Of a stretch of 64,000 bases of DNA, positions 23,862 through 31,675 are shown one piece after another. Below the pieces are notes generated by a model. It had not been told where the DNA came from. It saw nothing but the letters and a program-made list of their open reading frames with translations, and did no database searches. A program made the translations under genes and the position numbers. Origin of the DNA: Arthrobacter stackebrandtii (GTDB lineage: Bacteria; Actinomycetota; Actinomycetes; Actinomycetales; Micrococcaceae); NCBI RefSeq assembly GCF_017876675.1, contig NZ_JAGIOI010000001.1:1922001-1986000 (forward strand), given 5' to 3'. Each line of letters starts with the position of its first letter. Position 1 is the first letter of the stretch.

Positions 23862-24812
23862 ATGACACTGCCCTACTTTGACGCCGCACAGCTGCAGGAA
23901 CTGCTGCCGCCCGGGACCGCCGTGGCCGCGCTGGAGGAGGCGCTGCGCGGCGGGCTCGATCCGGAGCTGGATTCGCCACGGCTGTTTGCGCCGCTGGACG
24001 CGGGCGAGTTCCTGCTGATGCCGGCGCAGTCGGCCCGGTACGCCGGGATTAAGGTGGTCACCGTGGCGCCGGAGAACCCCGCCAAGGGGCACCCCAAGAT
24101 CCAGGGCACGTACCTGCTGCTGGACAAGGACACGCTGGCGCCGCTGGCCGCCATGGATGGGGCCGAGCTGACGCTGATCCGCACGCCCGCCGTGACCACC
24201 ATGGCCGTCAAGGGGTTGCTGGCGCTGCGCGGCGCGGAATCGGCCGGGACCGTGGCCGTTCTGGGGACGTCGCTGCAGGCGGACCGGCACATCGAGGCGC
24301 TCGCAGCAGTGTGCGGCATCGGGGAGCTTGTGGTCATTGGCCGGCGTCCCGAGGCTGCGCAGGCGCTCGCCGACAAGTGGGCCGCGCAGGGAATCCCTTC
24401 GCGCGCGGGCAGCCACGGAGACCTGGCGGCAGCCGATGTCATCCTCTGCGCCACGTCCTCCGCCGAGCCGGTGTTTGACGGTGCGCTGCCCAAGGATTCG
24501 GCCGTGATTGCGGCGATCGGCTCCCACGGGCTCGATGCGCGGGAGATCGACCCCGTCCTGGCCCGCCGCGCAGAAGTGGTGGTGGAGGGGCGGGCGTCGG
24601 CGCTGCGTGAGGCCGGCGACCTGATTCCGGCACGTTCGGCGCAAGAGTGGCAGGAGCGCGGCCTGGCCACGCTGTCGGACCTTGCCAACGGCCGCTTCGA
24701 CCCAGACCCCGGAAAGCCGCTGCTGTACACCGGTGTTGGCATGTCGTGGGAGGACATCGTGGTGGCGGGCCGGGCCTTTGAATCCGCAGGCTCCGCCGGG
24801 GGCGTGCACTAA
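23862..24812 (+). CDS. Ornithine cyclodeaminase-family 1-pyrroline-2-carboxylate reductase (probable)
   Basis: A 316-residue Rossmann-fold protein of the ornithine cyclodeaminase / mu-crystallin family. The NAD(P)-binding region is VAVLGTSLQADRHIEAL; catalytic-site residues are in YAGIKVVTVAP and LTLIRTPAVTT. Start ATG 23862 is 8 nt after the AcnX small-subunit stop. Family members in 3-hydroxyproline pathways reduce 1-pyrroline-2-carboxylate to L-proline, the step that follows AcnX. True ornithine cyclodeaminase is less likely in this setting. Confidence 0.83.
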   Translation: MTLPYFDAAQLQELLPPGTAVAALEEALRGGLDPELDSPRLFAPLDAGEFLLMPAQSARYAGIKVVTVAPENPAKGHPKIQGTYLLLDKDTLAPLAAMDGAELTLIRTPAVTTMAVKGLLALRGAESAGTVAVLGTSLQADRHIEALAAVCGIGELVVIGRRPEAAQALADKWAAQGIPSRAGSHGDLAAADVILCATSSAEPVFDGALPKDSAVIAAIGSHGLDAREIDPVLARRAEVVVEGRASALREAGDLIPARSAQEWQERGLATLSDLANGRFDPDPGKPLLYTGVGMSWEDIVVAGRAFESAGSAGGVH

Positions 24813-24814
24813 AA

Positions 24815-24826
24815 TGTCATATGACA
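24815..24826. promoter_or_regulatory. Perfect palindromic operator TGTCATATGACA upstream of gntR
   Basis: A 12-bp perfect palindrome two bases after the preceding stop codon and 75 bp before the GntR regulator start. FCD-type GntR proteins bind such short palindromes, so autoregulation is likely. The half-site ATGTCA is shared with the livJ (12664), 20037 and 25687 regions. Confidence 0.55.
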
Positions 24827-24901
24827 GTGGGGCGCAACAGCCGTTCCGCTGCCGCATGGGGCGGTGAGTCCGCTTCAGAAGGGTCCTAGAGGGGGAACGG
24901 C

Positions 24902-25564
24902 ATGGAAACTGCGTCTCATTTGACCATGGTCAAGAAAAACGTCAGCCTGCGAGAAACGGTGACGCTTGCACTGCGGGCCGCCGTCATTTCGGGTGAAATG
25001 AAACCCGGTGAGGTGTACTCCGCCCCGGCTCTCGGCAAGCGCTTCGGCGTCTCGCCCACGCCCGTGCGCGAGGCCATGCTGGACCTTGCGAAGGAGGGCC
25101 TGGTGACCTCGCTGCCCAACAAGGGGTTCCGCGTCACCGAAGTCTCTGACGAGGACCTCGACGAGATCACTGCCCTGCGCCTGCTCATCGAGCCGCCCAC
25201 CGTCCGGCAGGTCACCCCGCTGATTGACGACGCCGGGCTGGCCCGCCTCCGCCAGATGGCCGATGCGATCGTGGGATTCGCCGTCGCCGGCGACCTCATC
25301 CAGTACACCGAAGCCGACCGCGCGTTCCACATTGCCATCCTTGAATACAGCGGCAACAAACGCCTGGTCGCCCTGATTTCCGAGCTGCGCGCCCACACCC
25401 GGCTGCTGGGGCTGGCCCCGCTGGCCGCAGCCGGCACGCTGCAGGATTCGGCGCAGGAGCACGTGGAGCTCGTGGAGCTGATTGCGGCCGGCAAGGCCGC
25501 GGAGGCGCAGGAGCTGATGACCGTGCACATCGGCCACGTCCGTACCGACTGGGCCAGGCACTAG
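24902..25564 (+). CDS. GntR-family (FCD/FadR-type) transcriptional regulator
   Basis: A 220-residue regulator. The N-terminal winged helix (about residues 15-80) has LGKRFGVSPTPVREAMLDLAKEGLV and NKGFRVTEVS, and the C-terminal all-helical FCD ligand domain (about 85-215) includes ALRLLIEPPTVRQ and the metal/ligand histidine region FHIAIL and EHVELVELI. Proteins of this kind are usually repressors released by a pathway intermediate. Placed inside the hydroxyproline gene set, it probably controls it. The perfect palindrome just upstream is a likely autoregulatory site. GAGGGGGA precedes the ATG. Confidence 0.92.
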   Translation: METASHLTMVKKNVSLRETVTLALRAAVISGEMKPGEVYSAPALGKRFGVSPTPVREAMLDLAKEGLVTSLPNKGFRVTEVSDEDLDEITALRLLIEPPTVRQVTPLIDDAGLARLRQMADAIVGFAVAGDLIQYTEADRAFHIAILEYSGNKRLVALISELRAHTRLLGLAPLAAAGTLQDSAQEHVELVELIAAGKAAEAQELMTVHIGHVRTDWARH

Positions 25565-25684
25565 GCATTTTCGCCGGGGAGGGGGCACCGGTGGCGGGCC
25601 CGGCCCGCGGTGGAGGCCTGGCGGTGCCCCGTGCCGTCACAAAACTGGCGCAAAAAGTATCAGGACACCCCGCCACGGAGCTGT

Positions 25685-25700
25685 GGTGTGTGACATACTA
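25685..25700 (+). promoter_or_regulatory. Half-operator close to the start of the D-hydroxyproline dehydrogenase operon
   Basis: GTGTGACATACTA reads ATGTCACAC on the other strand, matching the ATGTCA core of the other sites. It is only 6-15 nt before the ATG at 25706, and a CATACT -10-like hexamer overlaps it, so the mRNA may be leaderless or have a very short leader. Confidence 0.3.
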
Positions 25701-25705
25701 CCGTC

Positions 25706-26881
25706 ATGAGTCTTCCCCGATTCGTTGACGTTGTGGTCATCGGCGGAGGTGCCGTCGGTGCCGCCTGTGCTTATTTTGCCGCGCGCTCCGGCCTGTCCGT
25801 GGCGGTGGTGGAACGGGGCGCGGTGGCCTCGGGAACCTCCAGTGCCTGCGAGGGCAACATCCTGGTCTCCGACAAGGAAGCCGGCCCCGAACTGGACCTG
25901 GCCCAGTACTCGCAAGGCCTGTGGCGCGGGGACCTCGCCGAGTTCGGCCGCCTGTGGGAGTTTGAGGCCAAGGGCGGGCTGGTTGTCTCCGCCCGGCCCG
26001 GCACCCAGGAGAACCTCGCCCTCCTCGCCGAACGCCAGCGCGCAGCCGGAATCGATGTCGAGCTGGTTGCAGCAGACGGCCTGGCCGAACTTGAGCCGCA
26101 ACTGAACCCGAACATGGCCGGCGGGGCATATTATCCGCAGGACGCCCAGGTCCAGCCGATGCTGGCCGCGGCCCACCTGCTGCGCCTGGCCCGCGGGTTT
26201 GGCGCCACCGTTCACACACAGACCACCGTCACCGGATTCCTGCGCCGCGGCGACGCCGTCACGGGCGTCGTGACCAGCGGCGGAACCGTCAGCGCCCCCG
26301 CCGTCGTCAATGCCGCGGGAACCTGGGGCGGTGCCGTGGCACAGCTGGCCGGTGTCAACGTTCCGGTCCTGCCCCGCAAGGGCTACGTGTTGGTGACGGA
26401 ACCGCTGCCCATCAAGGTCCGGCACAAGGTATACGCGGCCGAGTATGTGGACAACGTGGCAAGTTCCGATGCCGGCCTGCAGACCTCCCCCGTGGTGGAG
26501 GGAACCCGCGGCGGCACCATCCTGATCGGCTCCAGCCGCGAACGGGTGGGCTTCGACAAGGCCGTCGACCCGCGGGTGCTGGCTGCCATGGCGGGCAGGG
26601 CGATCGGGCTGTTCCCCTTTCTCGCCGGGGCCAAGGCGCTGCGCAGCTACTTCGGATTCCGGCCGTACTGTCCCGACCACCTGCCGGTCATCGGTGCAGA
26701 CCCCCGGGCTCCCGGGCTGTGGCATGCCTGCGGGCACGAGGGCGCGGGCATCGGCCTGAGCGTCGGCACGGGCGCCCTGCTCGCAGCCGCCCTTACGGGC
26801 ACCGCGCCCGCAATGGACCTGGCGCCGTTCGCGCCCGAACGCTTTGACATCCCCGCCGCCCAGGAGGCCGCCCATGCCTGA
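25706..26881 (+). CDS. FAD-dependent D-hydroxyproline dehydrogenase, DAO-fold (beta) subunit
   Basis: A 391-residue D-amino-acid-oxidase/DadA-type flavoprotein. The dinucleotide-binding motif VVVIGGGAVGAACAYFAARSG is at residues 10-30, followed by GTSSACEGN and, near the C-terminus, FGFRPYCPDHLPVIG and CGHEGAGIGLSVGTG. With the small ferredoxin-like subunit and the pyridine-nucleotide-type subunit encoded immediately downstream, it forms the heterotrimeric dehydrogenase that oxidises cis-4-hydroxy-D-proline to 1-pyrroline-4-hydroxy-2-carboxylate. The next gene overlaps its 3' end by 8 nt. Confidence 0.88.
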   Translation: MSLPRFVDVVVIGGGAVGAACAYFAARSGLSVAVVERGAVASGTSSACEGNILVSDKEAGPELDLAQYSQGLWRGDLAEFGRLWEFEAKGGLVVSARPGTQENLALLAERQRAAGIDVELVAADGLAELEPQLNPNMAGGAYYPQDAQVQPMLAAAHLLRLARGFGATVHTQTTVTGFLRRGDAVTGVVTSGGTVSAPAVVNAAGTWGGAVAQLAGVNVPVLPRKGYVLVTEPLPIKVRHKVYAAEYVDNVASSDAGLQTSPVVEGTRGGTILIGSSRERVGFDKAVDPRVLAAMAGRAIGLFPFLAGAKALRSYFGFRPYCPDHLPVIGADPRAPGLWHACGHEGAGIGLSVGTGALLAAALTGTAPAMDLAPFAPERFDIPAAQEAAHA

Positions 26882-27137
26882 CATACAGATGACCCTCGAC
26901 GGCGCACCGCTGCCGGCCCGCCCTGGCCAGACCGTGGGCGCAGCACTCACCGCCGCCGGTGTCACCAGTTGGCGCACCACCAGGGCGGGACGCCCCCGCG
27001 GGCTGTTCTGCGGCATCGGTGCCTGCTTCGACTGCCTGATCACGGCCGACGGCGCACTCAACCAGCGCGCCTGTCTCACCCCCGTGCATGATGGCATGGT
27101 CCTTGAAACCGGAACGGCAGGCGCGCATGAAGAATGA
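26874..27137 (+). CDS. [2Fe-2S] subunit (gamma) of D-hydroxyproline dehydrogenase
   Basis: An 87-residue ferredoxin-like protein. C46, C51, C54 and C67 (FCGIGACFDC then RAC) give the C-x4-C-x2-C-x12-C pattern of plant-type [2Fe-2S] subunits. It starts at ATG 26874, overlapping the stop of the flavoprotein gene by 8 nt; an earlier in-frame start would lie deeper inside that gene. Its own 3' end overlaps the alpha-subunit gene by 11 nt. It carries electrons between the two flavin subunits. Confidence 0.9.
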   Translation: MPDIQMTLDGAPLPARPGQTVGAALTAAGVTSWRTTRAGRPRGLFCGIGACFDCLITADGALNQRACLTPVHDGMVLETGTAGAHEE

Positions 27138-28701
27138 AACGGGCGCGGACCCGGAAATGGCCTTTGACGTTGCCGTGGTCGGCGCCGGGCCTGCAGGGCT
27201 GGCCGCGGCCGTGCACGCGGGCGACTGCGGCCTGGCCGTGGTGCTCATCGACGCCGGACAGCAGCCCGGCGGGCAGTTCTGGCGCCACCGCGACGAGGAG
27301 GTGCACGGAGCTTCCGGCACCCCGGCCGAGGGCGCCGGGGACGAAGGAGGCGCTGAGGAAGGCGCCGGGCACCACGACTGGAAGACCTTCACGGAGCTGC
27401 GTTCACGCCTTTACGCGCATGAAACCTCCGGCCGGGTTCGCTACCTTCGGGGCACGCAGCTGTGGTTGCTGGACACACCCGCCCCCGACGGCACCCGCGT
27501 CTTGCAGCTGAGCCCTGTGCTGGAGGTTCCTGCGGACGGAACCCCAGCCGCGGAAGCGGCGCCCGGCTCCGTGCGGGCAGGCCGGCTGGTCCTGTGCCCC
27601 GGCGGCTACGACCGCCAGCTGCCCGTGCCGGGCTGGGAGCTGCCCGGTGTCATGGCGGCCGGCGGGGTGCAGGCACTGCTGAAGGGCAGCATGGTGGTCC
27701 CGGGCGGCACCGGCGTCGTGGGCGGGACGGGGCCGTTCCTGCTGCCTGTCGCGGCGGGGCTGGCCCGCGCGGGCGTCAAGGTCGCTGCCGTCTGCGAGGC
27801 CAACTCGCCCACGGGCTGGCTGAGGAACCTGCGCGGCGCCGTCCGCGCCCCGGAGAAGGTCCCGGAAGGCGTGGAATATGCGGCAGTGCTGGCCCGGCAC
27901 CGCATCCCGTACCGGACCCGCACGGCGGTGACGGAAATCCATGGAACGGACCGGGTGGAGGCCGTGACCCTTTCTAAGCTCACGCCCGACGGCGCCGTCG
28001 TGGCCGGCAGCGGCAGGCGCGTGCCGTGCGACTTCGTGGCGCTGGGCTGGGGCTTCACGCCGTCGCTGGAACTGGTGCTCGCCGCCGGGGCCGCCACCGC
28101 CCTCGACGTGGACGGCTCCCTCGTTGCCGTGGTGGACGACCGGCTGAACAGTTCCGTGCCCGGCGTCAGCGTTGCGGGGGAGGCCACGGGGATCGGCGGT
28201 GCCGCCATGGCTGTGGTCGAGGGCGAGCTCGCCGCCCTGTCCGCCGCTGCCGCCCGCGGTGGCGAATCCCCGGACCTGCCGGGCAGGATCGCCCGGCTGC
28301 AGCGCGAACGCGCCCGGTTGCGGGCCTTCGCCGTCGCCATGCACAGGGCCAACCCCGTCCCCGCGCGCTGGACCGGCTGGCTCACCCCGGACACCATTGT
28401 GTGCCGCTGTGAGGAAGCCAGCTACGGGGACCTGTGCAACGCGCACGCCGAGCTGGGTGCCGACGACGCCCGGAGCCTGAAGTCATATGCCCGGCCCGGC
28501 ATGGGCTGGTGCCAGGGCCGGGTCTGCGGCTTTGCGACGACGTCGATCGCGGCGGACCTGGCAGGACGCGGCCCCACCGCCGAGGACCTGCAGGCCATGT
28601 CCAAGAGGACGCTTGCCGCACCTGTCTCGCTGGGCCGCCTCGCGGCGCTCACCGATTCAGGCATGGAGCTCCCGCACGGTGCCGCAGGCGAAAGCCCCTG
28701 A
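27127..28701 (+). CDS. NAD(P)/FAD-type (alpha) subunit of D-hydroxyproline dehydrogenase
   Basis: A 524-residue flavoprotein. The N-terminal VAVVGAGPAGLAAAVHAGDCG binds FAD. An acidic Gly/Glu-rich insert lies at about residues 56-84, and the second nucleotide site is near GGTGVVGGTGPFLL. A C-terminal BFD-type cluster uses C426, C428, C462 and C467 (CRCEE and WCQGRVC). This architecture matches the large subunit of heterotrimeric opine/hydroxyproline dehydrogenases. ATG 27127 was chosen because it overlaps the gamma-subunit stop. It probably passes electrons from the substrate flavin to the respiratory chain. Confidence 0.88.
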   Translation: MKNETGADPEMAFDVAVVGAGPAGLAAAVHAGDCGLAVVLIDAGQQPGGQFWRHRDEEVHGASGTPAEGAGDEGGAEEGAGHHDWKTFTELRSRLYAHETSGRVRYLRGTQLWLLDTPAPDGTRVLQLSPVLEVPADGTPAAEAAPGSVRAGRLVLCPGGYDRQLPVPGWELPGVMAAGGVQALLKGSMVVPGGTGVVGGTGPFLLPVAAGLARAGVKVAAVCEANSPTGWLRNLRGAVRAPEKVPEGVEYAAVLARHRIPYRTRTAVTEIHGTDRVEAVTLSKLTPDGAVVAGSGRRVPCDFVALGWGFTPSLELVLAAGAATALDVDGSLVAVVDDRLNSSVPGVSVAGEATGIGGAAMAVVEGELAALSAAAARGGESPDLPGRIARLQRERARLRAFAVAMHRANPVPARWTGWLTPDTIVCRCEEASYGDLCNAHAELGADDARSLKSYARPGMGWCQGRVCGFATTSIAADLAGRGPTAEDLQAMSKRTLAAPVSLGRLAALTDSGMELPHGAAGESP

Positions 28702-28767
28702 CGGTCCTGAAAGACACCCGCAACATTGAACGCCACACACGATCGTCAAGATGAAGGAAGCAATGCC

Positions 28768-30228
28768 ATGACTGAAACCGCCACCACAGCCGAAGAGCTG
28801 GAGGCCGTGCTCGCCGCGGCCCACGCCGCATCGGGACAGTGGGGCCGACGCCCCGCCGAGGACCGCGCCGCCGCCCTCGTGGCCGCCGCCGACGCCCTGG
28901 ATGCGGCGGGTCCCGAGCTCATCCCCATCGCGCAGGAGGAGACGAACCTGCCCGAGGCGCGGCTCAGCGGGGAACTCAAGCGCACCACGTTCCAGCTGCG
29001 GCTTTTCGCCGAGCTGCTGAATGACGGCGGCTACCTCGACGCCAGGATCGACCATGCCGACGACGCCTGGCCCATGGGGCCACGCCCCGACATCCGCCGC
29101 GTCCTGGAACCGCTGGGCCCGGTGCTGGTGTTCGCCGCCAGCAACTTCCCGTTTGCCTTCAGCGTGGCGGGAGGCGACACCTGTTCGGCCCTCGCCGCTG
29201 GCTGTGCCGTGGTGCTGAAGGTCCACTCCGGCCACCCCCGTCTCTCGGCCGCCGTGGGTCGCGTGGCCGCCGCAGCGCTGGAAGGTGCCGGTGCGCCGTC
29301 GGGCATCCTGCAGCTCATTTACGGCACACAGGCCGGGCGCGACGCCATCCTGGACCCGCGCATCAAGGCCGGTGCGTTCACCGGGTCCATCCCCGGCGGG
29401 CGGGCGCTGTTCGACCTGGCCACCTCCCGGCCCGACCCCATCCCGTTCTACGGCGAGCTGGGCAGCGTCAACCCGGTCTTCGTGACGGAGGCGGCGGCAG
29501 CGGCGCGCGGGGCGGAGATTGCGGCGGGCTTTGTGGCGTCGTACACCATGGGCGCCGGGCAGTTCTGCACCAAGCCCGGCATCCTGCTGGTGCCGGCCGG
29601 CTCGGCCATGGTGTCGGAGCTGGCCGGCACGGCCCGCCCCGCCCCGGCGCCGCTGCTCAACGACAGGATTGCGCAGGGCTACGCGGACTCGCTGCAGGGC
29701 CTGTTGGCGCACGACGCCGTTTCCCCCTTGGGCGGCACCGGCGGCACCACCTCGTCCCCGCCCGCGCCGGCGCTCAACGTGACCACGGCGGCGGCGCTGC
29801 TGGCGGACCCGGAGGGGCTGATCAGGGAGTGCTTCGGGCCGTCGGCGCTCGTGGCCGCCTACGACTCCGAGGCGGAGCTGCTGGAGGTGGCGGGCGTGCT
29901 GGACGGGCAGTTGACGGCCACGATCCAGGGCGAGGACTCCGACGCTGTGGCCCCGGAACTGGTGCGGATCCTGGCCGACAGGGCCGGGAGGGTGCTGTGG
30001 AACCAGTGGCCCACGGGCGTCTCGGTGACGTATGCGCAGCAGCACGGCGGGCCGTACCCGGCCACCACCGCACCCACCACGACGTCCGTGGGGACGGCCG
30101 GGATCACCCGCTTCCTGCGGCCCGTGGCCTACCAGGGGCTGCCGGACCACCTGCTGCCGGCAGCCCTGCGTGACGGCAACCCGCTGGGAGTGCCGCAACG
30201 CATCAACGGGGTGCTCAGCCCTTCGTGA
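28768..30228 (+). CDS. 2-oxoglutarate semialdehyde (2,5-dioxovalerate) dehydrogenase
   Basis: A 486-residue NAD(P)-dependent aldehyde dehydrogenase. Catalytic Cys is C267 (GAGQFCTKPG), general base E230 (GELGSVNPV), and the cofactor segment includes FAASNFPFAF. The EETNLPEARLSGEL region is typical of the KGSADH subfamily. Start ATG 28768 has GAAGGAAG 7 nt upstream. It completes the pathway by oxidising 2-oxoglutarate semialdehyde to 2-oxoglutarate. The gene lies 66 bp after the alpha subunit and converges with the permease gene downstream, overlapping it by 14 bp at the 3' ends. Confidence 0.9.
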   Translation: MTETATTAEELEAVLAAAHAASGQWGRRPAEDRAAALVAAADALDAAGPELIPIAQEETNLPEARLSGELKRTTFQLRLFAELLNDGGYLDARIDHADDAWPMGPRPDIRRVLEPLGPVLVFAASNFPFAFSVAGGDTCSALAAGCAVVLKVHSGHPRLSAAVGRVAAAALEGAGAPSGILQLIYGTQAGRDAILDPRIKAGAFTGSIPGGRALFDLATSRPDPIPFYGELGSVNPVFVTEAAAAARGAEIAAGFVASYTMGAGQFCTKPGILLVPAGSAMVSELAGTARPAPAPLLNDRIAQGYADSLQGLLAHDAVSPLGGTGGTTSSPPAPALNVTTAAALLADPEGLIRECFGPSALVAAYDSEAELLEVAGVLDGQLTATIQGEDSDAVAPELVRILADRAGRVLWNQWPTGVSVTYAQQHGGPYPATTAPTTTSVGTAGITRFLRPVAYQGLPDHLLPAALRDGNPLGVPQRINGVLSPS

Positions 30229-31534
30229 GCGCTGCCGCTGCGGGGTCTTCCTCGGGGTCCAGGGGGTTGGCGGCGGTGCCGCGCCACTTCGCCAGGGCGC
30301 TCATGCCGTGGTAGATGATGAGCGCGGCGGCCGTGCCGAGGGCGATGCCCTCGAAGGTGAGGGAGCCGGCTGCCCAGGTGAAGTTTGCCACGCCGATGAT
30401 CAGCGCGACGGCGGCCGTGGTCAGGTTGATGTTGTTGGAGAAGCTGACCTTGTTCTGCACCCAGATCCGCACACCCAGCACGCCGATCATGCCATAGAGC
30501 AGGGTGGCGGCACCGCCCAGGACGCCCACGGGGACGGTGGCGATCAGCTCGCCGAACTTGGGGGAGAAGCTCAGCAGCAGGGCCGCGAGGCCTGCAACGT
30601 AGTACGCGGCGGTGGAGTAGACCTTGGTGGCGGCCATGACGCCGATGTTCTCGGCGTAGGTGGTGGTGCCGGAGCCGCCGCCGAGGCCGGCCAGGGTGGT
30701 GGCGACGCCGTCGGCAACGATGGCGCGGCCGGCGTAGGGGTCCAGGTCCTCGCCTGTCATCAGGGCAACGGACTTCACATGGCCGATGTTCTCGGCGACG
30801 AGCACCAGCACCACGGGGATGAACAGGCCCAGGACGGCAAAGTGGAAGGTGGGTGTCTGGAAGTGCGGCAGGCCGATCCAGGCGGCGGAGTCGAACTTGG
30901 AGAAGTCCACCTCGCCGCGCAGCACGGCCACAAAGTAGCCCACCACGACCCCGACCAGGATGGCCAGGCGGCCCAGGATGCCGCGGAACAGCACACTGAC
31001 CAGGATGATGACCAGCAGCGTGACCAGGGCCGTGACGGGCGCCTTTTCAAAGTTGGCGCGCGCTGAAGGCGCCAGGTTCAGGCCGATCAGGGCCACGATG
31101 GTGCCGGTGACGGGTGCGGGCATGAGCCGGTTGATCCACGAGGCTCCGAATTTCTGCACAACCAGGCCCAGGACGGCGAGTGTCACACCGGCCACCACCA
31201 CGCCGCCGAGCGCCCCGGACACGCCGAACTGCTGCTGCGATGCCATGATTGGGGCGATGAACGCGAAGCTGGAGCCCAGGTAGCTGGGCACGCGGCCGCG
31301 CGTCAGGACCAGGAAAAGCAGGGTGCCGATGCCGGAGAAAAACAACGTGGTGGCCGGCGGCATGCCGGTGATCAGCGGCACCAGGAACGTGGCGCCGAAC
31401 ATGGCCACCACGTGCTGCAGGCCGATCCCGATGGTCCGGGGCCAGCTCAGCCGCTCATCCGGGGTGACGACCTGCCCCGGGGCAATGCTCTTGCCGTCGC
31501 CGTGAACGGTCCATTTTGTGCCCAGCAAACTCAT
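30215..31534 (-). CDS. NCS2-family uracil/xanthine permease
   Basis: A 439-residue nucleobase:cation symporter with 12-14 hydrophobic segments. NCS2 signatures are visible: LQHVVAMFGATFLVPLITG near the N-terminus, LGSSFAFIAPIMA, and GLGGGSGTTTYAENIGVMAATKV (the QxxxxT-like substrate region). The sequence is closest in style to UraA/PyrP uracil permeases. ATG 31534 is favoured over the TTG 3 nt upstream because GGAGAG lies 5 nt before it. A 37-nt hairpin lies in the leader. It overlaps the convergent aldehyde dehydrogenase gene by 14 bp. Confidence 0.88.
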   Translation of the reverse strand: MSLLGTKWTVHGDGKSIAPGQVVTPDERLSWPRTIGIGLQHVVAMFGATFLVPLITGMPPATTLFFSGIGTLLFLVLTRGRVPSYLGSSFAFIAPIMASQQQFGVSGALGGVVVAGVTLAVLGLVVQKFGASWINRLMPAPVTGTIVALIGLNLAPSARANFEKAPVTALVTLLVIILVSVLFRGILGRLAILVGVVVGYFVAVLRGEVDFSKFDSAAWIGLPHFQTPTFHFAVLGLFIPVVLVLVAENIGHVKSVALMTGEDLDPYAGRAIVADGVATTLAGLGGGSGTTTYAENIGVMAATKVYSTAAYYVAGLAALLLSFSPKFGELIATVPVGVLGGAATLLYGMIGVLGVRIWVQNKVSFSNNINLTTAAVALIIGVANFTWAAGSLTFEGIALGTAAALIIYHGMSALAKWRGTAANPLDPEEDPAAAALTKG

Positions 31535-31546
31535 CAATGCTCTCCG

Positions 31547-31583
31547 TTATCCGCCAGCGCACCTGCGCGTGGCCCGCGGATAA
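31547..31583 (-). promoter_or_regulatory. Hairpin in the leader of the uracil/xanthine permease gene
   Basis: Perfect 8-bp outer arms (TTATCCGC, 31547-31554, and GCGGATAA, 31576-31583) enclose 21 nt with its own GCGC pairing. It is 13 nt upstream of the start codon. A regulatory RNA element or an operator are both possible; it does not match the known purine riboswitch core. Confidence 0.3.
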
Positions 31584-31675
31584 GAATATCGGAGTGCGTG
31601 CCGCCGTGGGTGCAGTGCGCGGCTGCCCGGGCTCCGGCCCTGCCGTGCAGCACCGTTCCCGGCTAGGATCACGTT

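Noticed and set aside
23862-24812. Ornithine cyclodeaminase in the strict sense
   Set aside because: Directly coupled to aconitase X, whose product needs a reductase of this family; no arginine or ornithine genes nearby.
31538-31675. Purine riboswitch before the permease
   Set aside because: The conserved three-way junction core sequences are missing; only a simple hairpin is present.
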